Of a stretch of 12,740 bases of DNA, positions 1 to 7,582 are shown piece by piece. Source of the stretch: JBLHGU01 sp047615875. Its GTDB lineage: Bacteria; Pseudomonadota; Gammaproteobacteria; Arenicellales; CAJQKF01. Positions within the stretch are counted from its first letter, which is position 1. Every line of letters starts with the position of its first letter. A program made the translations under genes and the position numbers. The DNA lies in contig JBLHGU010000139.1 of the NCBI GenBank assembly GCA_047615875.1, forward strand, positions 1 through 12,740, in the 5' to 3' direction. Under the pieces are notes generated by a model. It had not been told where the DNA came from, ran no database searches, and worked only from the letters and a program-made list of their open reading frames with translations.

Positions 1-12
1 CATAACCACGGA

Positions 13-318
13 TTAATCATCGTCTGCCAGTTCTGGGTTCCAACCCAGCTGTTTGGCTTTTTTGATAGCTTGATCGTAAATGCGCCCGTGCCTTTGACGT
101 ATATCATCGGGCAAGCCAGAGACGAGATGGCCATAGGGGTGCCAGGCAGCAGATACCTTGTCGTATAAGGATTCGATGCCCTGAATTGTCCAGCCTTCAC
201 AGGTTTCTGACTCAGGCAGAATGCCAAACAGCCAGGCATCGCGAATAATATTGCCAGTTGGTGTCATTCCAGATTCCAGATCCTTTTCAATTCCGACAAA
301 TTTTTTACTTGTGTTCAT
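13..318 (-). CDS. small conserved-looking hypothetical protein, 101 aa
   Basis: The function is not recognised. The protein is short, soluble and rich in charged residues and Trp. It has no signal peptide or membrane segment, and its tail is very acidic (ends ADDD). The segments MTPTGNIIRDAW (about residues 18-29), AAWHPYGHL and RHGRIYDQAIKKAKQLGW look like those of a conserved proteobacterial family of unknown function, but that is from memory and I cannot name a family. The ATG at 318 is the only reasonable start, although no strong Shine-Dalgarno sequence precedes it. The gene is divergent from the SCO gene across about 190 bases that must hold promoters for both. The open frame and natural-looking composition make it likely to be real. 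Confidence 0.7.
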   Translation of the reverse strand: MNTSKKFVGIEKDLESGMTPTGNIIRDAWLFGILPESETCEGWTIQGIESLYDKVSAAWHPYGHLVSGLPDDIRQRHGRIYDQAIKKAKQLGWNPELADDD

Positions 319-510
319 AGTTTGCTAGTTGCAGAGCGTTATTAGGTTTAAAGTCAGACCTATATTAACTCTTGTGCAACTCCACGGAATAAAGAGTTTT
401 TACTTGATACCCTAATAGAATCCGGTGTAAAAATTCAAACTCCGTTGTTCTTGAAACCTTTGTTTCCTCAAGGGTTGCCGAATTTAGAATGTTTTAACTG
501 GTGCAATAGT

Positions 511-1101
511 ATGCAGAAACGACTGGTTTTTATTCTTGCCACAGTGGCTATCCTGGCTGGTGCCGCGCTGGGCCTTTATCTAGAAGGTAGCCGGGAAGTT
601 AAAGGGTACCCGGGGCTTGGTGGCGATTTCACCTTGCAATCAGAAGCTGGCGATGTGTCGCTTGCAGATTTTCGTGACAAAGTTACTATTGTTTATTTTG
701 GATACACCAATTGCCCGGATGCCTGTCCCATTGGTTTGGGTAAAATCAGTGCGGCATTGCAGAAAATGGAACCAGAGCAAATTGCTCAGGTTCAGGTGTT
801 GCTCATTAGTATCGATCCAGAGCGAGATACGCCAGAAATACTGGCGAAGTACACAGCCTTTTTTGGCAAGAATTTCCTAGGGCTTGGTGGCACCCCCGAG
901 CAAATAGCCACCGTGGCAAATAACTATAAAGTGCTTTATCAGAGAGTGGATATGCCAGACTCTGGCCTTGAATATACGGTTGATCATTCTTCCAACACCT
1001 ACATAGTCGGTAAAAATGGTGTTGTTCGATTTATTGTTTCTCATTCCAGTAACTGGAAGGAATATCGGGAGCGAATAATTGACTCAATTAATGGCGTATA
1101 G
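511..1101 (+). CDS. SCO1/SenC/PrrC-family copper chaperone, membrane anchored
   Basis: This is a SCO-family thioredoxin-fold protein that carries copper to, or reduces, the CuA site of cytochrome c oxidase; it acts at the outer face of the inner membrane. Starting from ATG 511 (196 aa), residues 5-24 form one hydrophobic N-terminal anchor. The copper-binding CxxxC lies at Cys68/Cys72 in GYTNCPDACP, and the third ligand is His159 in VDHSS. The thioredoxin-like motif SIDPERDTP is at about 100-108. An in-frame TTG at 445 would add 22 residues (with FNWCNS) before the hydrophobic anchor. I prefer ATG 511 because it puts the anchor at the N-terminus as in the family, but no strong ribosome binding site decides it. 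No oxidase subunit gene is visible nearby. The gene converges on ltaE with a gap of only 10 bases. Confidence 0.92.
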   Translation: MQKRLVFILATVAILAGAALGLYLEGSREVKGYPGLGGDFTLQSEAGDVSLADFRDKVTIVYFGYTNCPDACPIGLGKISAALQKMEPEQIAQVQVLLISIDPERDTPEILAKYTAFFGKNFLGLGGTPEQIATVANNYKVLYQRVDMPDSGLEYTVDHSSNTYIVGKNGVVRFIVSHSSNWKEYRERIIDSINGV

Positions 1102-1111
1102 ACCCAGTGAG

Positions 1112-2164
1112 TCAGGACGCCTGGTCAGGGTTTTCTCTGAAGTACTCCTCAAAAGCACCTAGAACTGAATCTACACCGGCCCGGGAAATGTCGCGGTGAA
1201 GAACAATTCGAGTCTTTTTGCTAGCTGCACCAATGATGATATTTCGAGTCTTCATGAAATCGTTGAAGGCTGCTGGGTCAACCTGCTCCAGGGAAATAAA
1301 AACCATATTGGTTTCTGCTGAGTGCTCCAGAACCGAGACACTGTTAAGACGGCGTAGTCCCTCAGCAAGAATAGCCGCGTGCTTATGGTCTTGTTTTAAT
1401 CTGGGTATTTCTTCATCTAGTGCGACTAGGCCACAAGCCGCCAGAATCCCCGCCTGACGCATGCCACCTCCGAGCATTTTTCGAATTCTCCTTGCTCGAA
1501 GAATGTAATCTTTAGTACCGCAGAGAACCGACCCGACCGGCGCCCCAAGTCCTTTAGACAAACAAATGGACACGGAATCCAGTTTTTCTGCCAGAGCAAT
1601 GGGCGTTACATTCATTGCTGTACAGGCGTTGAAAAATCGGGCCCCATCCAAATGCACGATAAGACCTTTTTGGTGCGCAAAATCCGCCAAACTATTCTGA
1701 TGTTCAAGGGGAATCGGGATACCGTTAAAGGTATTCTCCAAACTCAATAGTCTAGTTGCGGGGTGATGATAATCGTCCGGTCGAATGGCGGCTTCTATGG
1801 ACTCAATTGTCAGACGACCATCTGTGGGCGTCGGTAATGGATGGGGTGCCAGGCTGCCGAGAACGGCTGTGCCACAGGCTTCAAACTTGAAAACGTGGTA
1901 TTGATCGCCAATTATGAATTCTTCACCCCGTTGTAGGTGGGTCATCAAGCCAATCAAATTCGACTGAGTACCGCTGGATACAAATACCCCGGCTTGCATG
2001 CCGACCATTTCTGCCATTCGACATTCCAATTGCCTGACTGTGGGGTCGTCACCAAATACATCATCTCCAACGCGGGCTTGCTGTATAGCTTCCATCATGG
2101 CTGCAGAGGGCCGGGTGACTGTGTCACTGCGCAGATCGATCATGTTGTTGGGGCTGGTGACCAT
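1112..2164 (-). CDS. ltaE: low-specificity L-threonine aldolase
   Basis: This PLP enzyme cleaves L-threonine and L-allo-threonine to glycine and acetaldehyde in the cytoplasm. From ATG 2164 it has 350 residues, close to the family length. It aligns well with remembered E. coli LtaE: MIDLRSDTVTRPS at residues 8-20, the PLP phosphate-binding region SSGTQSN (63-69), His90 and His133 at the positions of E. coli His83 and His126, the PLP-stacking and binding stretch HLDGAR (171-176), and the Schiff-base lysine Lys204 in CLSKGLGAPVGS. The GGGMRQ motif follows. The open frame continues upstream to 2260, but those 32 residues are not family-like. ATG 2164 is preceded by an AAGAG-like site, whereas the alternative ATG at 2143 (E. 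coli-like N-terminus) lacks one. No key residue is missing. It converges on the SCO gene. Confidence 0.9.
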   Translation of the reverse strand: MVTSPNNMIDLRSDTVTRPSAAMMEAIQQARVGDDVFGDDPTVRQLECRMAEMVGMQAGVFVSSGTQSNLIGLMTHLQRGEEFIIGDQYHVFKFEACGTAVLGSLAPHPLPTPTDGRLTIESIEAAIRPDDYHHPATRLLSLENTFNGIPIPLEHQNSLADFAHQKGLIVHLDGARFFNACTAMNVTPIALAEKLDSVSICLSKGLGAPVGSVLCGTKDYILRARRIRKMLGGGMRQAGILAACGLVALDEEIPRLKQDHKHAAILAEGLRRLNSVSVLEHSAETNMVFISLEQVDPAAFNDFMKTRNIIIGAASKKTRIVLHRDISRAGVDSVLGAFEEYFRENPDQAS

Positions 2165-2388
2165 TTTTCTTGACTCTTTTGAATATGATTTGGCCAGATT
2201 ATGCCAAAACTCACTGTGGTTCAACGTCAATTGCCAGCGGGGTACAGGCGCAATAATCAATTGCGCTAAAGAAACTGAATTTGGTTATTCCGCATTACCA
2301 GACATGGACTTGGATCAGGTGATGCGTAACTTGAAAAATTATTGTCTGTTGATCGTTACTTGGCAAACGCTTGAGAGCGATACTGGTT

Positions 2389-2394
2389 TATAAT
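2389..2394 (+). promoter_or_regulatory. possible -10 box for rapA
   Basis: A perfect TATAAT lies 33 bases upstream of the rapA ATG in the 167-base gap that follows the divergent ltaE. There is no good -35 hexamer at 16-18 bases: TTGGCA at 2360-2365 is 23 bases away, which is too far. The site is plausible but weak. Confidence 0.3.
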
Positions 2395-2427
2395 TGATGA
2401 CCTGATTTTCAACCTCTGAAGCCCTAC

Positions 2428-5271
2428 ATGCAGTCTGTAATTCCCGGTCAACGCTGGATTAACCACGCTCAACCTGAGCTCGGTCTTGGTACCATTCTCG
2501 AAATCGACGGTCGACTTGTGTCGCTCAAATTCGGCACTGCCGAACGCATAATTAATTATGCCATTGAGTCCGCGCCGTTGGATCGAGTGAGATTTTCAGC
2601 CGGAGATAGTATCGAAGATATTCAGGGCAGGCATCTTGAGATAACTGAAGTAGAAGAGACTGATGATCTGATCTATTACGTTTGTAGTGATGAGTCAGGC
2701 AAACGGGTATTCCTGGAGGAGGAGGAAGTATCTCCGGCCCAGGCTTTCAACCGACCTTTGGAGCGATTATTCCATGGTCAAACGGATATGGCCAAGTGGT
2801 TCCAGTTCCGCTACGACAGTCAGTTAAATCGCAATGAGCTATTACAAAGCCATCTGTGGGGGCTGTTGGGAACACGCACCTCTTTACTGCCGCATCAGCT
2901 TTATGTCGCTCATGAAGTTGCATCCAGACACTGTCCAAGGGTTTTATTGGCCGATGAAGTGGGGCTTGGAAAAACTATCGAAGCTGGGTTAATCACCCAT
3001 AGCCAGTTAATTAATGAGCGAATTTCCCGGGTACTCATTGTACTGCCAGAGAGTCTGGTGCATCAGTGGCTGGTGGAAATGTTGCGTCGTTTCAATCTCA
3101 TGTTTAGTGTGTTCGACGAAGAGCGCTGTGAGGCTATGGATGATGGTGCAGGAGAAAATGCCATCAATCCATTTCTTGATGAACAACTGATTATTGTCAG
3201 CAACGAGTTTCTACTTGACCAACCCAATCGGTTGGAACAGGCCTGCAAAGCGGGCTGGGATATGCTCATAGTTGATGAGGCACATTATCTTTACTGGGGC
3301 CCGGATGGCGCTAGTGCAGAGTATCAACAGGTCGAACTTTTGGCGGAAGCTTCCGGCGGGGTTTTGCTATTAACCGGTACGCCACAACAACTTGGCCTGG
3401 AAGGGCATTTCGCCCGGCTTCGATTGCTTGATCCTAATCGTTACTACGACCCGGAACAACTGAATGCTGAATCCAGTGATCTGGCGCCGCTAGCAAAAAT
3501 TGTTGATGCTATTCATCGAGAAACTGAGCTAGATGCACCGGCCCTGGAGATTCTTGAAGGACATTTGGGGCACAGCATTGACCAGCATAATCTAACTCGT
3601 CAGCAACGCGATGATCTAGTTGATAAGTTGCTCGATCGTTATGGCACCGGTCGCGTTATGTTTCGCAATACACGGGCATCTGTGGAAGGCTTTCCGGTTC
3701 GTCGTGCCGTGGCTCACCCGCTTGAGTCTCCAGAGTTCTATTTACAGGTGTCGAGTCCTGTAAAGCGCGAGGTCCCAGTATCTTCATTGCTGACGCCTGA
3801 AATATTGTGGCCTGAGGAAGGCACCGAATGGTGGCAAAGTGATCCCCGTGTTAGCTGGCTGATCGATTGGTTAAAGTCAGACGGCGAAGAAAAAGCTCTG
3901 GTTATTTGCGCGCATCGACAAACAGCTAAAGACTTGAGTCACGCGATGAAACATCGCGCTGGATTGTCATCTGCAGTTTTTCACGAAGAACTGAGCTTGA
4001 TTGAGCGTGATCGTGCAGCGGCCTGGTTTGCCGAAGAGGAAGATGGTTGTCAGGTACTGGTTTGTTCAGAGATTGGCAGTGAAGGGCGCAATTTTCAGTT
4101 TGCCCACCGCATGGTTTTATTTGATTTGCCCGCTGTGCCAGATTTGCTTGAACAACGCATTGGTCGACTGGATCGTATTGGTCAGACTCAGGATGTGGAA
4201 ATTCATATTCCTTACTTAAAGGGAACGCTTCAGGAGATTATGTTTCGCTGGTATCACGAGGGGTTGAATGCCTTTGAGGCCAGTAGTAGCGTCAATCATA
4301 TGACCTTTATGGAGTTTCTCGATGATCTCAAGGCGCACCTGGTTGATACCAACGTAGACATGCAGGAATTCGTTGAACGAGTTCATCTATACAAGCAGGA
4401 GCTGGAACAGCAAATGCGAGAGGGGCGCGATAGATTGATGGAATACCACTCCTGTCGACCCGGTCTGGCGGACCGTCTGGTACATGAAGCAACAGCTGCT
4501 GGGGAAGAAGACCGCTTACGGCTGTGGCTGAACCAGGCGTTTAATTGTTACGGGATTCATAGCGAGAGCTATCGACAGAGAAGTTTCGTCATTAAACCTG
4601 GCACGCATATGATTGCGCCAATTCCGGGTTTGCCAGACGAAGGTCTTGCCGCCACTGTGGATAGAAATATCGCACTGGGCAACGAAGATTTGCATTACTT
4701 TAGTTGGGAGCATCCTTTGGTCATTAATCTTATGGACCTGGCTCTCAACACTGAACGTGGTAATACCTGTCTGGGTGGGCTCAGAGGCAGTGGCCTGACA
4801 CGTGGCACCTTGTTAATTGAATTTGTTTTTATTATCGGTGCACCTGGCATGATGCATGGTGAGCTAAAACGATTGATGCCGCCGGTAGTGTATCGATTGG
4901 TAATGGATGAAAAGGGTAACCCACTGGAAGCAGGATTTGGTTATGAAGATCTGAATCGGAATTTTTCACCGCTAAAACAGCACATGATGAAGCAGCTTAT
5001 CGAACTTAAGAAAGTTTCGATTAAAGGGTGCGTTGACGCCGCCACGAAACTGGTTGAGCAGGAAGCTCACAGTCTTCTGCAGTCACGTATGAGTCAGGGC
5101 GTCGGCCGTCTTGAGCACGAATTAGCTCGTATGCAACATTTGATGGAAGTAAACCCCAACATTCGCCCAGAGGAACTTGCTCATGTTGAGTCATTACTTG
5201 AGCAAGCAACTTCGATGACGGAACGATCCAGAAGCTGGCTGGATGCCATGCGGGTTATGATTGCTCTATAA
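2428..5271 (+). CDS. rapA: RNA polymerase-associated SWI2/SNF2 ATPase RapA (HepA)
   Basis: RapA binds core RNA polymerase and uses ATP to help recycle polymerase stalled after transcription. At 947 aa it is close to the 968 aa of E. coli RapA. The N-terminal polymerase-binding tudor-like region starts GQRWINHAQPELGLGTI (residues 7-23). The ATPase lobe has Walker A DEVGLGKT (176-183, Lys182), the motif II DEAH box (283-286) and motif III TGTP (316-319). The second helicase lobe carries QRIGRLDRIGQ at about 575-585 with the arginine fingers. The C-terminal third is the RapA-specific region, ending in a helical, coiled-coil-like segment. All motifs look intact. The ligA-like gene starts only 41 bases after the stop, so read-through into it is possible. 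Confidence 0.97.
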   Translation: MQSVIPGQRWINHAQPELGLGTILEIDGRLVSLKFGTAERIINYAIESAPLDRVRFSAGDSIEDIQGRHLEITEVEETDDLIYYVCSDESGKRVFLEEEEVSPAQAFNRPLERLFHGQTDMAKWFQFRYDSQLNRNELLQSHLWGLLGTRTSLLPHQLYVAHEVASRHCPRVLLADEVGLGKTIEAGLITHSQLINERISRVLIVLPESLVHQWLVEMLRRFNLMFSVFDEERCEAMDDGAGENAINPFLDEQLIIVSNEFLLDQPNRLEQACKAGWDMLIVDEAHYLYWGPDGASAEYQQVELLAEASGGVLLLTGTPQQLGLEGHFARLRLLDPNRYYDPEQLNAESSDLAPLAKIVDAIHRETELDAPALEILEGHLGHSIDQHNLTRQQRDDLVDKLLDRYGTGRVMFRNTRASVEGFPVRRAVAHPLESPEFYLQVSSPVKREVPVSSLLTPEILWPEEGTEWWQSDPRVSWLIDWLKSDGEEKALVICAHRQTAKDLSHAMKHRAGLSSAVFHEELSLIERDRAAAWFAEEEDGCQVLVCSEIGSEGRNFQFAHRMVLFDLPAVPDLLEQRIGRLDRIGQTQDVEIHIPYLKGTLQEIMFRWYHEGLNAFEASSSVNHMTFMEFLDDLKAHLVDTNVDMQEFVERVHLYKQELEQQMREGRDRLMEYHSCRPGLADRLVHEATAAGEEDRLRLWLNQAFNCYGIHSESYRQRSFVIKPGTHMIAPIPGLPDEGLAATVDRNIALGNEDLHYFSWEHPLVINLMDLALNTERGNTCLGGLRGSGLTRGTLLIEFVFIIGAPGMMHGELKRLMPPVVYRLVMDEKGNPLEAGFGYEDLNRNFSPLKQHMMKQLIELKKVSIKGCVDAATKLVEQEAHSLLQSRMSQGVGRLEHELARMQHLMEVNPNIRPEELAHVESLLEQATSMTERSRSWLDAMRVMIAL

Positions 5272-5301
5272 TTTGTTCGGCATAGAAATAATACCAGTCA
5301 C

Positions 5302-5305
5302 GAGG
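5302..5305 (+). promoter_or_regulatory. ribosome binding site of the LigA-like gene
   Basis: GAGG sits 7 bases before ATG 5313 and overlaps no other candidate correctly. It favours ATG 5313 over the in-frame TTG at 5307, which is only 1 base from the GAGG. Confidence 0.6.
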
Positions 5306-5312
5306 TTTGGTT

Positions 5313-5648
5313 ATGAGTCTTTATAATTTGCAAAAATTTCTCTATCACTTGAATCGCGACGATAGCGTGAAACAGCAGTACCATGACAACCTGTCTGTAT
5401 TGTTGGATGACTATGAGTTGACTGACGAAGAACGTGCAGCCCTTGAGTCTGGTGATATCGGTCTATTGTATGTATTAGGCGTGAACGGGCAGATTTTAAT
5501 GCACTATGCGGCTTTGCTAAATATTGAATGGTTCGATTACCTTGAAATGATGCGTCAGGGTGTTCGTGATCATGGTCCGGTACGCGCCGGTGTTTACGCC
5601 ATGACTGGCGCAGGCAAGGCTTTTGCTAGCGAGGATCATGTGCAATGA
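5313..5648 (+). CDS. LigA-like small subunit of an extradiol ring-cleavage dioxygenase
   Basis: This 111-residue, all-helical-looking protein resembles the LigA (alpha) subunit family of protocatechuate 4,5-dioxygenase. Visible family-like features are the N-terminal LQKFLYHLNRD, an acidic middle with LTDEERAALESGD, and NGQILMHYAALL followed by a short tail. In LigAB enzymes the alpha subunit caps the active site of the catalytic beta subunit and has no catalytic metal ligands of its own. The next gene is exactly such a beta subunit and starts inside this gene's stop codon (ATGA overlap at 5645-5648), which implies translational coupling and a stoichiometric complex. The start is set by the GAGG at 5302-5305. 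The substrate cannot be read from the sequence. Confidence 0.82.
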   Translation: MSLYNLQKFLYHLNRDDSVKQQYHDNLSVLLDDYELTDEERAALESGDIGLLYVLGVNGQILMHYAALLNIEWFDYLEMMRQGVRDHGPVRAGVYAMTGAGKAFASEDHVQ

Positions 5649-6472
5649 GTCTGGTTTATGCAGGAGTTATAAGCCATGCGCCGGGTATTACCGGGCGAGC
5701 CCATTTGGTTGACAATGTCGAGCGGCGCGATGAGTTTTATGTAGCCCTAAAGCGTCAGCATGACGAGATTCGCGATAGCGGTGCCCAAGCACTGGTTTTA
5801 GTGGGAGCAGAGCATTTTGCCAATTTCTTTATGGATAACATGCCAGCCTTTTGTATCGGCATCGGAGATGTCCATCATGGCCCAATCGAAGATCCGGCGT
5901 GGTTAAAGATAGATAAAGTGGAAATTCCAGGCGCGCCTCAACTGGGCCTGGAGCTTGCCCGGGAAATTATGCAAACAGTTGATGTGGCGTATTCTGAGGA
6001 GTGGAAGTGTGATCATGGCTTAATGGTGCCATTACATTTTCTGAATCCTGAATATGACATGCCGGTGGTACCTGTAAATATCAATTGTCAGGGTCCGCCA
6101 CTAACCCCATTACACAGGGCCTGGGCATTTGGCGAAGCTTTGCGCAGAGCTTGTGACAAAGTTGAACAGAAAGTGGCAGTAGTTGGTACAGGCGGTATAT
6201 CTCATTGGCCAGCGACACCTGATTCTGGCAAGATAAATGAGGCATGGGACCGCGAATTTCTCAGTCGTCTCGAAAGAATGGATAAAGCTGCGCTACTTTC
6301 CTATAACGACGAAGATACCTATGCAGAAGCCGGGCAGGGCGGGTTCGAAATTCGCACTTTTCTTGCCGCCGCCGCCGCTGCTGGTGGTCCCTGTGATGTA
6401 CAGTTTTATACTGCGGAGTTACCTCTGTTTGCTGTGGGCTGTACGGTTGGTCGGTTTGCTATCGCAAATTGA
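5645..6472 (+). CDS. LigB-like catalytic subunit of an extradiol dioxygenase
   Basis: This is a class III (LigB-type) extradiol dioxygenase subunit of 275 aa that would open a catechol-type ring beside the two hydroxyls with non-haem Fe(II) and O2. Against remembered Sphingomonas LigB, the Fe ligands His12, His61 and Glu242 correspond to His11 (SHAPG), His57 (AEHFANF) and Glu235 (GGFEIRTF). The catalytic His195 corresponds to His187 in GTGGISHWPATP, and the shared CDHGLMVPL motif is at 122-130. All catalytic positions are present. The gene overlaps the LigA-like gene by ATGA. Protocatechuate, gallate, methylgallate or another catechol are possible substrates. No ring-hydroxylase, demethylase or lactone-pathway gene is nearby, so the pathway is unknown. 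It may share a transcript with rapA. Confidence 0.88.
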   Translation: MSLVYAGVISHAPGITGRAHLVDNVERRDEFYVALKRQHDEIRDSGAQALVLVGAEHFANFFMDNMPAFCIGIGDVHHGPIEDPAWLKIDKVEIPGAPQLGLELAREIMQTVDVAYSEEWKCDHGLMVPLHFLNPEYDMPVVPVNINCQGPPLTPLHRAWAFGEALRRACDKVEQKVAVVGTGGISHWPATPDSGKINEAWDREFLSRLERMDKAALLSYNDEDTYAEAGQGGFEIRTFLAAAAAAGGPCDVQFYTAELPLFAVGCTVGRFAIAN

Positions 6473-6549
6473 TTGTGTGCTGCCAGTAGCGAGATATAGC
6501 GAGAGTGTTTTCATGCATTGCTAGCCGAGGAATAGTAAGCAACGCAGCT

Positions 6550-7476
6550 TCATTCGGAACAATTAGACTTATTTACAATGCCAGAAATTGCCGCTCTCCA
6601 GGTATTGATGATTTCAACATGGGACTCGTCTGGAATCATTAATGCGGCATGATAACTACAATTAGATAGCAGTGGTAAAGCAAGTGCCAGCTGATCAATA
6701 AATGCGGTTGTTAGTTTGGCGATACGTGGTCGAATTTCTTTTTTTAAGTCGAGCACCGATTCATGAGTACCTATCCCTTGTTCCTGCCAGATAGTGTAGA
6801 GCCGGCTTTGAATCATTTTTGCCGCCTGGATCTGTGCAGTCACCGCTGTTAAGGCCAATCGATCTGGAATTCCGGCACTGACAGCTCGCTCTGAAGTTGC
6901 TTGCTGGATGACGGCCTCTCGTTCTAGATCTTCTATAGCGATTTGATTATTCCACTTATACCTGGACACATCAGACATGATGTCGAGCCTGTCTGCAATA
7001 ATCTTGCGTAGTTGTTGCAATATCGGAGGCACGTATTCTGAGTAAGCGACACTATTAGCAATAGTCTCAGTACCCATAAATACCGCGAGCACCCGCATCA
7101 TATTACTGCCTGTATTGACACCATTGTGTGCTGCCGTTATGGCCTCCACTAGGCTGTCGCCTTCTCGATAAATACGTTTGCCGTGTATCCCATAATCTAC
7201 GGTGAGTTCGCCTTGCAGAATATAGCCAAACAAAGGCACACCATGCTGATGCCAACCGGTTTCTTCACCTGGTTGTAGATTTACGATGACCGCACTGACC
7301 TTTGCATCGCCAATTGGATAAATCAACTTCTCGCTAATAATAGATTGCGAAGTAGATAAAAGCGGCTGAACACGGGGATACGATGAGTTAGCGTTGGCTA
7401 AGTTCAGAGAAGTAATAAGAGTGATAGTTATCGCGAAAACATTGACGAATAACGTTCTGCACAATAGATTGTTCAT
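6550..7476 (-). CDS. exported cupin - gamma-class chorismate mutase fusion (AroQ-gamma)
   Basis: Residues 1-29 form a signal peptide (hydrophobic run, then LANANS). Residues about 45-140 are a small cupin barrel with GWHQHG (His76, His78), YILQGELTVDYG and a second motif REGD...HNG (His117). The usual cupin motif-1 Glu is absent. Residues about 150-308 match secreted gamma-class chorismate mutase, which turns chorismate into prephenate. Compared with remembered M. tuberculosis Rv1885c, Arg49, Lys60 and Arg72 fall on Arg163, Lys174 and Arg186 with identical spacing. Glu109 falls on Gln223, a residue also used in E. coli chorismate mutase, and the disulfide Cys160-Cys193 falls on Cys273-Cys306, again 33 apart. 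Thr105 is replaced by Ala219. An AAGAAAG-like site precedes ATG 7476. The hydrolase-cyclase gene lies 106 bases upstream on the same strand. The protein is predicted to be periplasmic. Confidence 0.85.
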   Translation of the reverse strand: MNNLLCRTLFVNVFAITITLITSLNLANANSSYPRVQPLLSTSQSIISEKLIYPIGDAKVSAVIVNLQPGEETGWHQHGVPLFGYILQGELTVDYGIHGKRIYREGDSLVEAITAAHNGVNTGSNMMRVLAVFMGTETIANSVAYSEYVPPILQQLRKIIADRLDIMSDVSRYKWNNQIAIEDLEREAVIQQATSERAVSAGIPDRLALTAVTAQIQAAKMIQSRLYTIWQEQGIGTHESVLDLKKEIRPRIAKLTTAFIDQLALALPLLSNCSYHAALMIPDESHVEIINTWRAAISGIVNKSNCSE

Positions 7477-7582
7477 AAAATTGCTTTCTTAAAATGATAA
7501 TTTTTAGTAATCCAGTTTACTTTAATTTCGATCTAGCTGCATTTGAAGAAAGATACCAATCCCTGTAATTAGTTAATGGAAT

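Noticed and set aside
445..510. Upstream TTG extension of the SCO protein
   Set aside because: It would add 22 residues with no family likeness before the hydrophobic anchor; ATG 511 gives the normal architecture.
2165..2260. 32-residue N-terminal extension of the threonine aldolase
   Set aside because: It is not seen in LtaE-type enzymes, and ATG 2164 gives the usual length and has a better upstream site.
6487..6504. Direct repeat TAGCGAGA twice with a 10-base period in the gap between the convergent dioxygenase and cupin-mutase genes
   Set aside because: Two short copies only, with no hairpin or T-run, so it is neither a terminator nor a clear regulatory site.
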